Of a stretch of 30,984 nucleotides of DNA, positions 15,801 through 23,332 are shown piece by piece. The DNA is from a virus. The DNA is taken from IMG/VR virus record IMGVR_UViG_3300043409_000488, positions 1 through 30,984 of that record; one strand, written 5' to 3'. Made by a program: the position numbers and the translations under genes. Numbering within the stretch: position 1 is the first letter of the stretch; each line of letters opens with the position of its first letter. Below the pieces are notes generated by a model. The model had not been told where the DNA came from and ran no database searches. It saw nothing but the letters and a program-made list of their open reading frames with translations.

Positions 15801-18664
15801 GCTTCCGGCCAGCCAACACGTGGCTGCGTAGGGTCATGGAAGCGTTCAAAAAAGTTATGACCAAGCTGGGTCTGCGGCAAGACATTACTCCCCAAGAACT
15901 CGTTGACTTCGCCAATGGTGCGGCTCACATCGCTATGAAAGCACCGGGGAAGGCAGTCAAAGGCGCACCGAGGTTCTCCCAAGCTAACCCCGCTATGGAT
16001 GCGATAGACACTCGTACTCTTGGGTTGGCATCTGGCCCATCAGCACCGCAGAGCATTGTGCAACGGGCGTACCAGACCGCGCTGAACCCCCGCCCCGAAA
16101 AGTTCATGCAGAACCTGCGGCAGGACTTCGCCAACAAGAACACATGGTGGGAAGACTGGTTCTCATCCTTGCACGGTAACAACGCTCTGGACACGGCGGG
16201 GGCTGCAAGTGCCATAGACAGGGTGCAAGCCAGCACCAAAACCGGGGGCATCCAGCTTTCCACGCTGGAGAAGGGTGGGTTCCGTAAAGGGGCTAATGGG
16301 TTGTGGGAAGCCTACGATACCGATGCCAGCTATAAAGATATCGTAGAGCAGGTCAGCAAGATGGAAGGTAAGTACAACGCCACCCCCGATTTTGATAGCG
16401 CACAGACCATGTTCAATCTGGCTGCAACCGCAAAGCGGGAAGAAGGTCTTATCCAGTCAGGACAGATTGGGCCGGGGAAAATTAAACGCACTCTGAACGA
16501 TACCCAGCTTCAGCAGGGTTTGGCGGTGTTCAACTCTACCCCCGAAATTCAAGAAGCCCTCAGACTCTACAAAAAGTTCAATGACCGCAACGTAGATACG
16601 TTGATCACGGCTGGGATTATTGATTCTTCTTTGGCAGCGGAGTTGAAAGGTAACTCGGGGTATGTGCCTTGGTTCCGGTTCATGCAAGATGCTAACGGGG
16701 ACATTAACGTCAAAGCAGTCAAGGACTTCTCCAGAGGGCTTATTAACCTAAGCAAGATGCAGGACTTGGAGGGGGGCAAGATTGAGGATATCCAGATTGG
16801 AAACATACTGGATAACATGGCAAAACTCAGCAACTGGATGGTGGGTAAGTCTATTGGGAACGATACAAGTGCTTTCATGGTGGACTTTGCTATCCCTTAC
16901 GGGCAAGCCAAGCGGGTGGGTTCCCCTATCGCGGGTGGAGTAGACCCAAAGAAAACCATCCAGATCATGCGTAACGGGATACCAACGTACTACGAGATGA
17001 GCGACCCCGCAGCACTCCCCGCGTTCAAGGGTTACGAAGCTGCCCACGGTGCCATTGTTAGCGTACTTGCAAAACCGGCTAATATTTTGCGTAAGGCAAT
17101 AACGCTTAACCCCATCTTCTCCCTTGCACAGTTGCCGCAGGATTCGTTCCGTGCCTTTGCCGCAAGTGGCCTGAAGAACCCCTACGCTATCTTCCCCCGC
17201 GTGATGAAAAACTTCATCAAGGAACTTGGGAGCACAGATACGGGTAGGGAACTTGCCAAGTATGGGATCGTTGGTAAAGGTAGCGGGATGCCCACCGAGG
17301 CATCGGACAACATCCGTAGGCAGTTGGGGTACTACGATAAGGGTACCGGCGGGGTGTGGGCTAGGCTTTCGGATACGTTGGAAAAGATTAGTTCCGCATC
17401 GGACGCAGCCGTCCGTACCGCGCTGTATGAGTTGACCTTGGAAGAGGGGGGTAGCCAAGTTCTTGCACTTCGTCGCGCCCGTGAGATCATCAACTTCGAT
17501 ACGCAGGGTGCGGGGGCAACTTCCAGCTTTCTGAGACAGACCGTGCCGTTTATGGGTGTATGGATGAATGACCTGAACAACCTCTACAAAGGGTTGGTAC
17601 TGGGGTCTGCCCGTTTAAGCGAAGGTGAGAAAAACGCTACCCGTGCGGCAATCGTATACCGGGGGATGCAGCTTGCAGGTCTGGTTACTCTCTACACTCT
17701 GATGGTTGGGGATGACGACGACTACAAGAAGCTGGACGATGACACCCGCAACCGAAGCCTGATTGTCCCCGGCACGGGGTTTCGCATACCCATCCCCAAC
17801 GATGGTATTGGGTTCTTGTTCAAGGTTATCCCAGAAGAAGTTACCCGTGCGGTTATGGCGCAAGGTATTGAGTCCGATGATGCGGGTGCCAAGATGGGCC
17901 GTGCCTTATGGAATGGGTTCAAGAACATCGGTAGCTTTGAGAACCTGCTTCCCGGTGCTGGTAGCCCCTTGATCAAGACCCCCGTAGAACTCATCCTCAA
18001 CAAGAGTTTCTACACAGGGAACCCCATCGTGGGTAAGAGTAAGGAGTTCTTAGCCCCGGCAGAGCAGTACACAGAAGGCACCTCCGAGATAGCCAAGCAA
18101 CTAGGTGCCGCCCTGAACCTCTCCCCGATTAAGCTGGATTACTTGGTGCGCGGTTTGACAGCACAAGTAGGGGGGTCGGTGCTTGCTGCTTCTAACTCTC
18201 TGTTCCACGCAGCAGACGGTAAGGTAACCCCAAGCTGGAGCGGCGACATCAAGGACATCCCCCTGCTAGGGCAGCTTGGGTACAGCCGCAAGGACAAGGG
18301 TGATCTTGAGGACTACTACGAACTGCGGGATACGGTAGACAAGGTGTCGCGTACCTATCGGGATATGATTGCATCGGGGCGTGGCAAGGAAGCTATTGAG
18401 TACATAACCGACCCAACCAATCAGAAAGCCTTTGCGTTGCGGCAGCTACAGACCCAGATTGATAAGGGTCTGGCTCAATACCGGAACATGGAAAAATTGA
18501 TCTACAACAATCAAAATTTGGATAGCAACGAGATGCGCCGTCAACTGGATAGGGTAGATGAGATGCGTACCAAGTATCTACAAAGTCTACGCTTGCCCAA
18601 GATACGAGCCTTTGCAGAGATTAGCCCCAACCTAGATAGCAGCGCATTCAGGATATTGCGGTAA
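12836..18664 (+). CDS. 1942-aa polyvalent virion protein with HExxH metallopeptidase motif
   Basis: GGGGGG ribosome site, start 3 bases after the previous stop. N-terminal small domain (YSISAPDGNTYTITGPEGAS), then a Gly-rich helical part with PGLTDLLPIQF. Three 8-residue Pro repeats lie at about 274-297 and a low-complexity linker at about 407-480. A charged coiled-coil region follows (about 690-850). The peptidase-like part has HEAGAH at 918-923 and DEIIAYM with Glu971 as possible third zinc ligand. The C-terminal third (about 1400-1942; SLAQLPQDSFRAFAASGL, YTLMVGDDDDYKKLDDDTRN) resembles the LPD38-type domain of large polyvalent phage proteins. Probably an ejected protein with a protease that acts on host or virion targets. 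Targets unknown. Confidence 0.8.
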   Translation: MPSYSISAPDGNTYTITGPEGASREEVIQEVLSQNPSAGTAKTFGGYAKETLKALPRGLIGGVETAVTGAAALLPEEYEKPVVAKAQELAKRFSPQAAPGYEDSVPVKIGEGLGSMGSFLVPGGLPARALMASAMGAGEARQRVQQEGATPEQISSATAQGILPGLTDLLPIQFLLGGVGKVALTGLVSRGVRAAATGSVEALQEASQNILQNAIAQGYNPEQGLYEGTGEAASYGGAVGAIAQGLMDLALPGRARRGQQPQREAAATPVAQEAPITPEVQAPFTPEVQAPITPEVQEPAAPTPETPLAPEAPQAEPVKAAEAAAPAAVAPEVKPGVITDSVIKDLGVKGYGSTKVKDTLRGVDLNTVEGQKIFDDTFTSAHKNLKYNADAVQAFRASVPNLYEAPSNELNTIVAPPSGKPIQAEGVGSGGDRTSDGEPVSPKKSRKSSTAKPVVAGMGGTKQPAGGPVGGEEVLPNALTGSAFRAKDGAVYPTGAIHDLNKLPDEVRGNFKDLEAGFVDSTGKFYTRDEAADHQLAQDKITPEQHDVYTSGEPIAALHAEEVFGKDAADAARVEGRQIAAKKRLLAAGVPESGVDGLAKKLSEMPPVAANDAIKKIGEKRQRDAKAAGNEGTPDPKRLKRAAEYEQMKDAPKAAKDYYDHYGSIDESLKNLGFDLAEKTKKGEMGYVKEGGAPALQFSDWIGKTGTTEQKATLKNNQDEYAKIKAKAEDAVFVQRGVKQRDLEEAVREQLEREKRLAAETEFKQRKREKVGETETEAEANKAEEAAAKIGKTAEGILAERAARKSKGETPAKVETKADIERVIKEASENEPEFSRGEAAAPTGNTKEGVTKALKNHFKEDSRFDALTTVVQSERDLPEEIRKSKDYQAGTKGVAYKGKVFLVADNIQPGRELGVFLHEAGAHIGFDSVMKPSDRQFLADQVRKWAKGNNDLVETKAAKAALEKGGKSNDEIIAYMTEELVNRGVKPTSFRPANTWLRRVMEAFKKVMTKLGLRQDITPQELVDFANGAAHIAMKAPGKAVKGAPRFSQANPAMDAIDTRTLGLASGPSAPQSIVQRAYQTALNPRPEKFMQNLRQDFANKNTWWEDWFSSLHGNNALDTAGAASAIDRVQASTKTGGIQLSTLEKGGFRKGANGLWEAYDTDASYKDIVEQVSKMEGKYNATPDFDSAQTMFNLAATAKREEGLIQSGQIGPGKIKRTLNDTQLQQGLAVFNSTPEIQEALRLYKKFNDRNVDTLITAGIIDSSLAAELKGNSGYVPWFRFMQDANGDINVKAVKDFSRGLINLSKMQDLEGGKIEDIQIGNILDNMAKLSNWMVGKSIGNDTSAFMVDFAIPYGQAKRVGSPIAGGVDPKKTIQIMRNGIPTYYEMSDPAALPAFKGYEAAHGAIVSVLAKPANILRKAITLNPIFSLAQLPQDSFRAFAASGLKNPYAIFPRVMKNFIKELGSTDTGRELAKYGIVGKGSGMPTEASDNIRRQLGYYDKGTGGVWARLSDTLEKISSASDAAVRTALYELTLEEGGSQVLALRRAREIINFDTQGAGATSSFLRQTVPFMGVWMNDLNNLYKGLVLGSARLSEGEKNATRAAIVYRGMQLAGLVTLYTLMVGDDDDYKKLDDDTRNRSLIVPGTGFRIPIPNDGIGFLFKVIPEEVTRAVMAQGIESDDAGAKMGRALWNGFKNIGSFENLLPGAGSPLIKTPVELILNKSFYTGNPIVGKSKEFLAPAEQYTEGTSEIAKQLGAALNLSPIKLDYLVRGLTAQVGGSVLAASNSLFHAADGKVTPSWSGDIKDIPLLGQLGYSRKDKGDLEDYYELRDTVDKVSRTYRDMIASGRGKEAIEYITDPTNQKAFALRQLQTQIDKGLAQYRNMEKLIYNNQNLDSNEMRRQLDRVDEMRTKYLQSLRLPKIRAFAEISPNLDSSAFRILR
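13656..13727 (+). repeat. Three tandem 24-base repeats (8-residue Pro repeat)
   Basis: Units at 13656-13679, 13680-13703 and 13704-13727. The first and third are identical. The second differs by one base (Ile to Phe). Each encodes AP(I/F)TPEVQ. It is an in-frame linker repeat inside the 1942-aa protein, likely to vary in copy number. Confidence 0.92.
14058..14273 (+). CDS. Candidate overprinted gene (71 aa) inside the 1942-aa gene
   Basis: Out-of-frame ORF with ATG at 14058, GAGG nine bases upstream, and TAA at 14271-14273. The open frame extends upstream to an ATG at 14004. The product is compact and helical: LPPANLSKLKELDQEEIEQA, MESLYHQRSPENPAL, then LSLQEWEVLSNLLVGLLEEK. It has leucine spacing typical of a folded helical protein. 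The host frame over the same bases is a Gly/Ser/Pro/Lys linker with no recognisable fold, as expected where one frame is unconstrained. I recall small phage proteins ending LS..EW..L..LL..L..EK..S..H, but could not search. It could still be a chance open frame. Confidence 0.55.
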   Translation: MNSTQSWHLPPANLSKLKELDQEEIEQAMESLYHQRSPENPALQNLSLQEWEVLSNLLVGLLEEKKYSQMH

Positions 18665-18690
18665 AAATTCCCCCGGCATTGCGCCGGGGG
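18662..18690 (-). terminator. Rho-independent terminator of the leftward operon
   Basis: Perfect 8-bp stem (18670-18677 with 18683-18690, CCCCCGGC/GCCGGGGG), 5-base loop. On the - strand the hairpin is followed by AATTTTTA. It ends leftward transcription just past the small gene at 18730. The U-run contains the complement of the TAA of the 1942-aa gene, so the signal overlaps the last codon of the late region. On the + strand no U-run follows, so rightward termination here is not supported. Confidence 0.85.
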
Positions 18691-18720
18691 TAAAGGGGGG
18701 AGAAACAACGGAACGGATGT

Positions 18721-18737
18721 TACCATAATCTATGGTA
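18721..18737. promoter_or_regulatory. Inverted repeat at the convergence point, possible operator
   Basis: TACCATA-ATC-TATGGTA: 7-bp perfect arms around a 3-base centre, overlapping the TAG stop of the adjacent leftward gene. The short spacer makes it more like a dimeric protein-binding site than an RNA terminator. The only DNA-binding regulator seen in the window is the HTH protein at 21730. A link is a guess. Confidence 0.4.
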
Positions 18738-18927
18738 CCCGCCAGACCCTGACCCCCAATATGTCATTCTCAATGATCCTCCGAGTCACCACGTGAATGT
18801 TTAACCGGCGCATCTCTCTTCGTATGTGCTTCTCCAACCCCTCCCGGTCAATTCCGGGGACGAAGAACGATGTGCCGATCTGGAACAAATTCCACTGTAG
18901 ATCAATTGGTATGTTGTGGGTTTCCAA
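18730..18927 (-). CDS. Small conserved phage protein, start codon uncertain
   Basis: Up to 72 aa. The conserved part is IGTSFFVPGIDREGLEKHIR, then RRLNIHVVTRRI and a GVRVWRV-type C-terminus. This matches a small phage protein family of unknown function (SFFVP...L...RRL......GVRVWRV), recognised from memory. There is no in-frame ATG or GTG. TTG codons exist at 18948, 18927 (used here, GGGGGA eight bases upstream) and 18891. An in-frame ATT overlaps the upstream TGA at 18906. It overlaps the end of the primase-helicase gene and is the last gene before the terminator. Confidence 0.68.
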   Translation of the reverse strand: METHNIPIDLQWNLFQIGTSFFVPGIDREGLEKHIRREMRRLNIHVVTRRIIENDILGVRVWRVP

Positions 18928-21727
18928 AGAGCAAATCCCCCGCTTCAAATAGCGTGTCCCCTTGGTTGCTGAAGATCAACGCTGCTTCCGGGTGGGACAA
19001 CTGCATCCCCTTACCCATCCGCACTTTCTTCTCCCCAAGGAATGTCTGCTGCTTCTTCATCGCATCCAGTACACCAGTATAGGATGTTTGCCCTGCCGTG
19101 CAGTATGTCCGGAACTTGGTCTTGCTGACATAGATCATCTTGGTGTCTGGCTCATACCGAATGTACAACTTCCCTCTCGGCTCCCGTATGGGTGCCTCTG
19201 CCATTGCGCCGGTCTTGCGGGAGGTACCGCTGTTGATAACCAGCACATCGTTGATATGCTCTGACAGGAACGAACCCAGTATGAGTTCCGGCGCGGATTG
19301 GGTTAGCCTCGTTTGTGATATCCGCTTGGCAATAAGCTGGGCAACTGCGTAACCATATATCCGTTTGAAATCTGCATCGGTGAACTCCAGTACCCCAGCA
19401 GACCGCGCTACAAGCCCCCCAACCAGCGGGGTAACGGTCAAACCCGACCAATGCCGCTCACGCTGCGTCAATCCTGCGGCCTTATCAATGGACTTCTGCA
19501 TCTTGTCCAGCAGCTTGATGATATCGGGCAGGTTCTGGATAACGTACTGCATATAGACATCCCCTGCCCATCCGTAGTTTGTCTTCAAGGGGTTGAATAT
19601 CGCATCCGATTCGGTCTTGGTCAGGGTGTTGCCGGGGTAGTATTCCAAGTCCATGAACCGTGCCAACTCGCCATCTGGGGAGCGTTTCTTGACGTACAGC
19701 TTATCCTCAAGGGGGGAGTTTGCAGAAGTTACGCAGTTGGACTTCCATGTGGTTGAGTTGATGCGTTCAACGTTGTGGCTATGCTTGAGTCGGTTCTTGC
19801 CCCGCGCCTGTAGGAAGTCATACAGGAAGTCGGAAGTGACTTCTGGGGGTTCGTTCGTGATCTCATCAATCGTAGGGGTGATGTTCTGCAAAGTTCCAAT
19901 CCGACTGATACGGGAATTCATGGTGTCGGATTTGATCAGCATCAGGTCTTCCGGGTGCCCAAAGATGCTGTTGATAACCTTGAGCATGGTGGTCTTACCT
20001 GTGCCTGACCCATCGCTGTAGAGGTTGATAATGCCCCCACGGGACTCGCCACAGAAAGGCACCAAGGGAGAACTGAACCCTGCAAACATGGTGAACATAT
20101 GCAGTTCCATACCGGGGCGGTTGTAAAAAGATACAACTTCCTTCCACTTCTCCAACGTCCCTGCTTGCCTGAAGAACCCAACCAACCCCAAGGTGACTGA
20201 GGAAGGGGGGCTGTACTTGATCCCGGTAGCCGTGATCTGTCGATCCCCAACAATGAACGAGGAGTAGTTATCAGTCCAGCCAAATTGAAGCCGGGACTTG
20301 TCAGCGCGTTTAGTCTTCTGGTACGTCTTTACGGACGTATTCGCATAATGCATCAGTGCCTCCATTTGTTTCCCAGTCGTCCCCATACCCTGCTCGGCTA
20401 CACGCCTCCCAAAGGTGTCCTTGGCAATCATCTCCTTCATGGGGACTAGGAACTCCTTCACGCCATCTTGGGGTAGGTGCAACCTGAACAAAGCCGACAT
20501 CCCTTCCAAGGGGTCATCCACGGTATTGACCAGATAGAAGTCGTTCTCGTAGATCAACATATCCTTGGGGTTGCCTTCCTTGTCTTCGGACTTGACGTAC
20601 ACCCCACCATACTTGCCCCGGACGTAAGGGAACGGATACTCAGGAACCGTATAGACAATCTCAGGTGCTTTGGTATCACGTACTACGTTGTCTTCCGCAG
20701 TGGCAACTTCTACTTCCCCGCGCCCCAGATTGATGGGGTTCTTGATCTTCCCCTTGTGGATGCAGCCGTTGCAACCGTTGGGGTTATCTTTCCAAAAGGT
20801 CTCACAGTTGTATGGCCCATGAATGAGCGCGGCCTTCTCCTCAGTAGTCTGGCGCGTGTACTCTGGGTGCTCAAAAGACACTGCATGGATAGCCTTGTCC
20901 TTGTCCTTACAGAACTTGGCGATAGAGAGGACTGCCCTCCACATCGGCTCAGAAGCAGTTTTCTGATTGAGCACCGCATCCAATATCTGATTACATCCGA
21001 TGCCATCCGCGCTCTTCTTTAGAATCAGTCTAAAGCTGGAAGGCTTGTTCTCCAGCAACGCCTTGGTCACCGCATCTAACGGACGCTTGATTGCACCAGA
21101 GAACCCACCCCCCATGCTGCCAAACTTACCCTTAAAGACCGCAAAGTCCATGAGAGGCACATCGTTCAGCACTTCTACCGGTAGCGGGGTCATCCCCTTG
21201 AAGTTGTGTGAGCCTACTGCACGTAGCACCCGAGCCGCATCGGCAGGGACAGAGGGGTCAATCTTCAACCCACTCAACAGGCACGACACCTTGAACTGCT
21301 CGGCTACTTCCTTCCACTCATCCCGCTTGACCGCTTCAGTCAGAGGCCAATAGGCGTGTACCCCATTACCCGAATTGACAATCATCGGGCGGGGTATTCC
21401 GGTGTCTTTAACGAACTTCTTTAAGGCTTGTAGGGCTGCATTCTGGTCTAGGTACTTCTTTGGCGTATCTTCTCCGCAATCCAGATCAAGGAAAAAAGAC
21501 TTCACGTAAGCAGCGTTTGCTGCTGTGCGGTTACGATCTGATAGATAGCTGGACACGGCTATAAACGAATTAACCCCTTGCCCATCCAAATGATCGACTG
21601 CTACCTCTACATCCAATATGGTGCTATGGAATGTTTGGCTATGAAGATTTACGCCTTTGATCCCGACTACGCAGTAGATGCCTTCAGGAGGGAGTACCGC
21701 CCCTAAAAACTCTTGTCTGGTAGGCAT
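18902..21727 (-). CDS. Fused primase (AEP-like) and superfamily 3-type helicase
   Basis: 941 aa. The N-terminal part carries archaeo-eukaryotic primase features: FFLDLD with Asp81 and Asp83 (metal ligands), SGNGVHAYW with His124, and KIDPSVPADAARVLRAVGSH (156-173). A cysteine cluster follows (Cys308, Cys319, Cys322, with Cys245 or Cys273 as a possible fourth zinc ligand). The C-terminal ATPase is DUF927/SF3-like: Walker A SDGSGTGKTT (571-580), Walker B ITPTIDEI with Asp621-Glu622, and an Asn sensor in VTSAN (Asn670). It should lay down primers and unwind the fork. The ATG lies 2 bases after the HTH stop with no clear Shine-Dalgarno, suggesting coupling. Confidence 0.85.
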   Translation of the reverse strand: MPTRQEFLGAVLPPEGIYCVVGIKGVNLHSQTFHSTILDVEVAVDHLDGQGVNSFIAVSSYLSDRNRTAANAAYVKSFFLDLDCGEDTPKKYLDQNAALQALKKFVKDTGIPRPMIVNSGNGVHAYWPLTEAVKRDEWKEVAEQFKVSCLLSGLKIDPSVPADAARVLRAVGSHNFKGMTPLPVEVLNDVPLMDFAVFKGKFGSMGGGFSGAIKRPLDAVTKALLENKPSSFRLILKKSADGIGCNQILDAVLNQKTASEPMWRAVLSIAKFCKDKDKAIHAVSFEHPEYTRQTTEEKAALIHGPYNCETFWKDNPNGCNGCIHKGKIKNPINLGRGEVEVATAEDNVVRDTKAPEIVYTVPEYPFPYVRGKYGGVYVKSEDKEGNPKDMLIYENDFYLVNTVDDPLEGMSALFRLHLPQDGVKEFLVPMKEMIAKDTFGRRVAEQGMGTTGKQMEALMHYANTSVKTYQKTKRADKSRLQFGWTDNYSSFIVGDRQITATGIKYSPPSSVTLGLVGFFRQAGTLEKWKEVVSFYNRPGMELHMFTMFAGFSSPLVPFCGESRGGIINLYSDGSGTGKTTMLKVINSIFGHPEDLMLIKSDTMNSRISRIGTLQNITPTIDEITNEPPEVTSDFLYDFLQARGKNRLKHSHNVERINSTTWKSNCVTSANSPLEDKLYVKKRSPDGELARFMDLEYYPGNTLTKTESDAIFNPLKTNYGWAGDVYMQYVIQNLPDIIKLLDKMQKSIDKAAGLTQRERHWSGLTVTPLVGGLVARSAGVLEFTDADFKRIYGYAVAQLIAKRISQTRLTQSAPELILGSFLSEHINDVLVINSGTSRKTGAMAEAPIREPRGKLYIRYEPDTKMIYVSKTKFRTYCTAGQTSYTGVLDAMKKQQTFLGEKKVRMGKGMQLSHPEAALIFSNQGDTLFEAGDLLFGNPQHTN

Positions 21728-21729
21728 GG

Positions 21730-21987
21730 CTATTCATTTTCTGGTATTGGTTTTTGTTTAAGTTTATCCACAAGGGTTTGGATTTTATCCACTAAGTGTC
21801 GGCTAGGTTGATGCCTACCCGTGATCCAGTTATATGCCGTCATCCGGCTAACCTTAAATACACCCGCCACTTCTTCCACAGAATATCCATGCAAGACGCA
21901 CAGTTTTCCAAGTTCCACCCCTAACCCTGTTGCTTCCGGGTTGTTTATCCGGTTCTTCACTGCTGTAGAATACCCACGCTTTGTCAT
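21730..21987 (-). CDS. Helix-turn-helix DNA-binding protein (Cro/C1-like)
   Basis: 85 aa, with AAGGGGA upstream of the ATG. HTH at about 36-60: YSVEEVAGVFKVSRMTAYNW, with the pattern of recognition helix SRMTAYNWITGRHQPS. The basic N-terminus (KRGYSTAVKNRINNP) could add DNA contacts. It lies between the putative SSB and primase-helicase genes, inside the operon, not at a divergent promoter. A role as replication-stage transcription regulator or replication accessory factor fits better than a lysogeny switch, but neither is shown. The upstream leader contains a 10-bp hairpin. Confidence 0.8.
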   Translation of the reverse strand: MTKRGYSTAVKNRINNPEATGLGVELGKLCVLHGYSVEEVAGVFKVSRMTAYNWITGRHQPSRHLVDKIQTLVDKLKQKPIPENE

Positions 21988-22003
21988 GGTTGTTTCCCCT
22001 TAT

Positions 22004-22038
22004 GGGGGGTGGGTAGCCCCACCCCCCTATTTTTAATT
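22004..22038 (+). terminator. 10-bp GC hairpin with T-run on the + strand
   Basis: Stem GGGGGGTGGG (22004-22013) and CCCACCCCCC (22018-22027), loop TAGC. The + strand continues TATTTTTAATT (22028-22038). It therefore has the form of a rightward (antisense) intrinsic terminator, ending at the stop codon of the putative SSB gene. In the leftward mRNA the same hairpin follows that stop and is preceded, not followed, by the A/U-rich tract. There it could protect the upstream message or reduce read-through to the HTH gene. Confidence 0.65.
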
Positions 22039-22933
22039 ACTCTTCGTCATCCCATTGATCCAAGACCGAGGCCAGATTCTTTTTGGTAGACGGTTCCTCC
22101 TTCTTGGATTCGCGCTTCTTGGGTTGAGTGGGTTCAGCTACCTCTTCTGCCTCGTCCTCAACGTCCTTGGCCTTCACCTTGTTGGGCAGCTTGGGGACGG
22201 CAGCAGTTGCAACTTCTGCACGGGGAGCAAAGGATACCTTAACCAACGCCTTGACTTCAGGAGTTTCACCACGCAGTGTCAGAGCATCAAACTCTTCCTC
22301 GACCAAGGGGCGAACCGCTTTGAAGAACAGCTTGGGGGTGGCACTGTCGATATCAAAGCGCATCTCGGTTACCACGGCAGTGACGTTGACGTTGAACCCA
22401 GCCAAGAACTGCGCGTAGGCATTCAACGGCATATTGCCACCCTCGGCATCACCAAAGATCGACTGCGCTGGCAGGGACAACTGGAACACATCCCCACTCA
22501 GATCGTTCTCCAGCACCACCGCAACCATACGCCCAAACTTGCAAGCCTTGGTCTTGCCCGTGCCTGAACCCGAGATGTTCTTCTCGCAGTTATGGCAAGC
22601 CTCGCTTTGTGGGCCATCAATGCTTTCATCGGGACGCTCCCCATCCGCAGACCAGCACTCAGGGGATTCAGCTTTGGTATTAGGGTCGAACACTCCGGAG
22701 TAGAACGTGCGGTGTACCTTGGGGGCTACGTTGACAATCACGACCTTCATGGAACGCTCTTCACTAGCAGCGATTTCCTTGCCGTTGACAACCAGCCGGA
22801 ACACATTACCCCGGATGGAAATCTTCTTGGTGGTCTTGCCGCTACCCAGCAACGCTTTGGTGATGGCGTTGAGGGGCTGTGCCTTCAGGTAAGACGGGAC
22901 ACCATTCTTGAATAGCTGAACATCTGTAGTCAT
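22037..22933 (-). CDS. Putative single-stranded DNA-binding protein with zinc-type cysteines
   Basis: 298 aa, AGGAG site. The body (about 35-230) is beta-rich (ISIRGNVFRLVVNG, MKVVIVNVAPKVHRTFYSG, SLPAQSIFG). It is followed by a Lys/Glu-rich flexible region and a strongly acidic C-terminus DQWDDEE, the hallmark of phage and bacterial SSBs that recruits replication partners. Cys93, Cys113, Cys116 and Cys131 are spaced like a zinc-binding insert. Located between replication genes. The family is recalled as common in podovirus-like phages. The OB-fold itself cannot be proved by reading. A hairpin after the stop may stabilise its message. Confidence 0.68.
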   Translation of the reverse strand: MTTDVQLFKNGVPSYLKAQPLNAITKALLGSGKTTKKISIRGNVFRLVVNGKEIAASEERSMKVVIVNVAPKVHRTFYSGVFDPNTKAESPECWSADGERPDESIDGPQSEACHNCEKNISGSGTGKTKACKFGRMVAVVLENDLSGDVFQLSLPAQSIFGDAEGGNMPLNAYAQFLAGFNVNVTAVVTEMRFDIDSATPKLFFKAVRPLVEEEFDALTLRGETPEVKALVKVSFAPRAEVATAAVPKLPNKVKAKDVEDEAEEVAEPTQPKKRESKKEEPSTKKNLASVLDQWDDEE

Positions 22934-22945
22934 TTGCTTCTCCTG

Positions 22946-23332
22946 TTATTTTCTATATACCGTTATGTCGTATCTGCTGTCTGAATTTAAACCGGGGGGT
23001 AGTTTGTCGGGGTGTTCCTCCAAGTATGTTTTCATGTTTGTCTGGTGAATGCGCCGCTGCACTAAATCCAACGCATCGTTTTCTTTCATAAATTGGTGCA
23101 TGGATACCCAATCAGAAGTGCTGTAGTCGGTCTTGACCGTCCGTACTACACGCCCGAAAGGAGTCCTCAAACTACTGGCTCCCACTGCTGTACACGCATC
23201 CAGTATCTTGCCCTTCACGATATCCATCTGCTCTTCCACCCCAGAGGCTTGCTTCTCAAAAGCCTGTTTGGCATCGCGCATCTTGATGTATATCTTGATC
23301 AGCTTGTCTACTGGGACTTCTTCATCACTCAT
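22946..23332 (-). CDS. Conserved phage replication-module protein, function unknown
   Basis: 128 aa, AGGAG site. The ATG overlaps the end of the SNF2 helicase gene by 8 bases. The N-terminal half is a charged helix (KLIKIYIKMRDAKQAFEKQ). The C-terminal half carries a pattern known to me from phage genomes: LRTPFGRVVRTVKTDY, SDWVSMHQFM, RRIHQTNMKTYLEEHPDKLP, PPGLN. Family members sit beside SSB and helicase genes. A role in replication or recombination is inferred from the neighbourhood only. Confidence 0.75.
   Translation of the reverse strand: MSDEEVPVDKLIKIYIKMRDAKQAFEKQASGVEEQMDIVKGKILDACTAVGASSLRTPFGRVVRTVKTDYSTSDWVSMHQFMKENDALDLVQRRIHQTNMKTYLEEHPDKLPPGLNSDSRYDITVYRK

Noticed and set aside
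16748-17458. 236-codon open frame on the - strand
   Set aside because: Antisense to the 1942-aa gene. The sequence has no domain features, while the + frame is clearly coding.
18670-18690. Hairpin considered as a terminator for the late (+) operon
   Set aside because: On the + strand it is followed by TAAAGGGG with no U-run. The U-run is on the - strand only.
20477-21022. 181-codon open frame on the + strand
   Set aside because: It lies wholly opposite the primase-helicase gene, has no recognisable motif or ribosome site, and is a frame shadow.
21730-21987. HTH protein considered as a lysogeny repressor
   Set aside because: It lies mid-operon with no divergent partner or integrase in the window. 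The HTH call alone cannot support a repressor role.
22037-22933. GSGTGKT (residues 122-128) in the putative SSB considered as a Walker A motif
   Set aside because: Spacing does not fit GxxxxGKT, no Walker B is present, and the segment sits between zinc-type cysteines.
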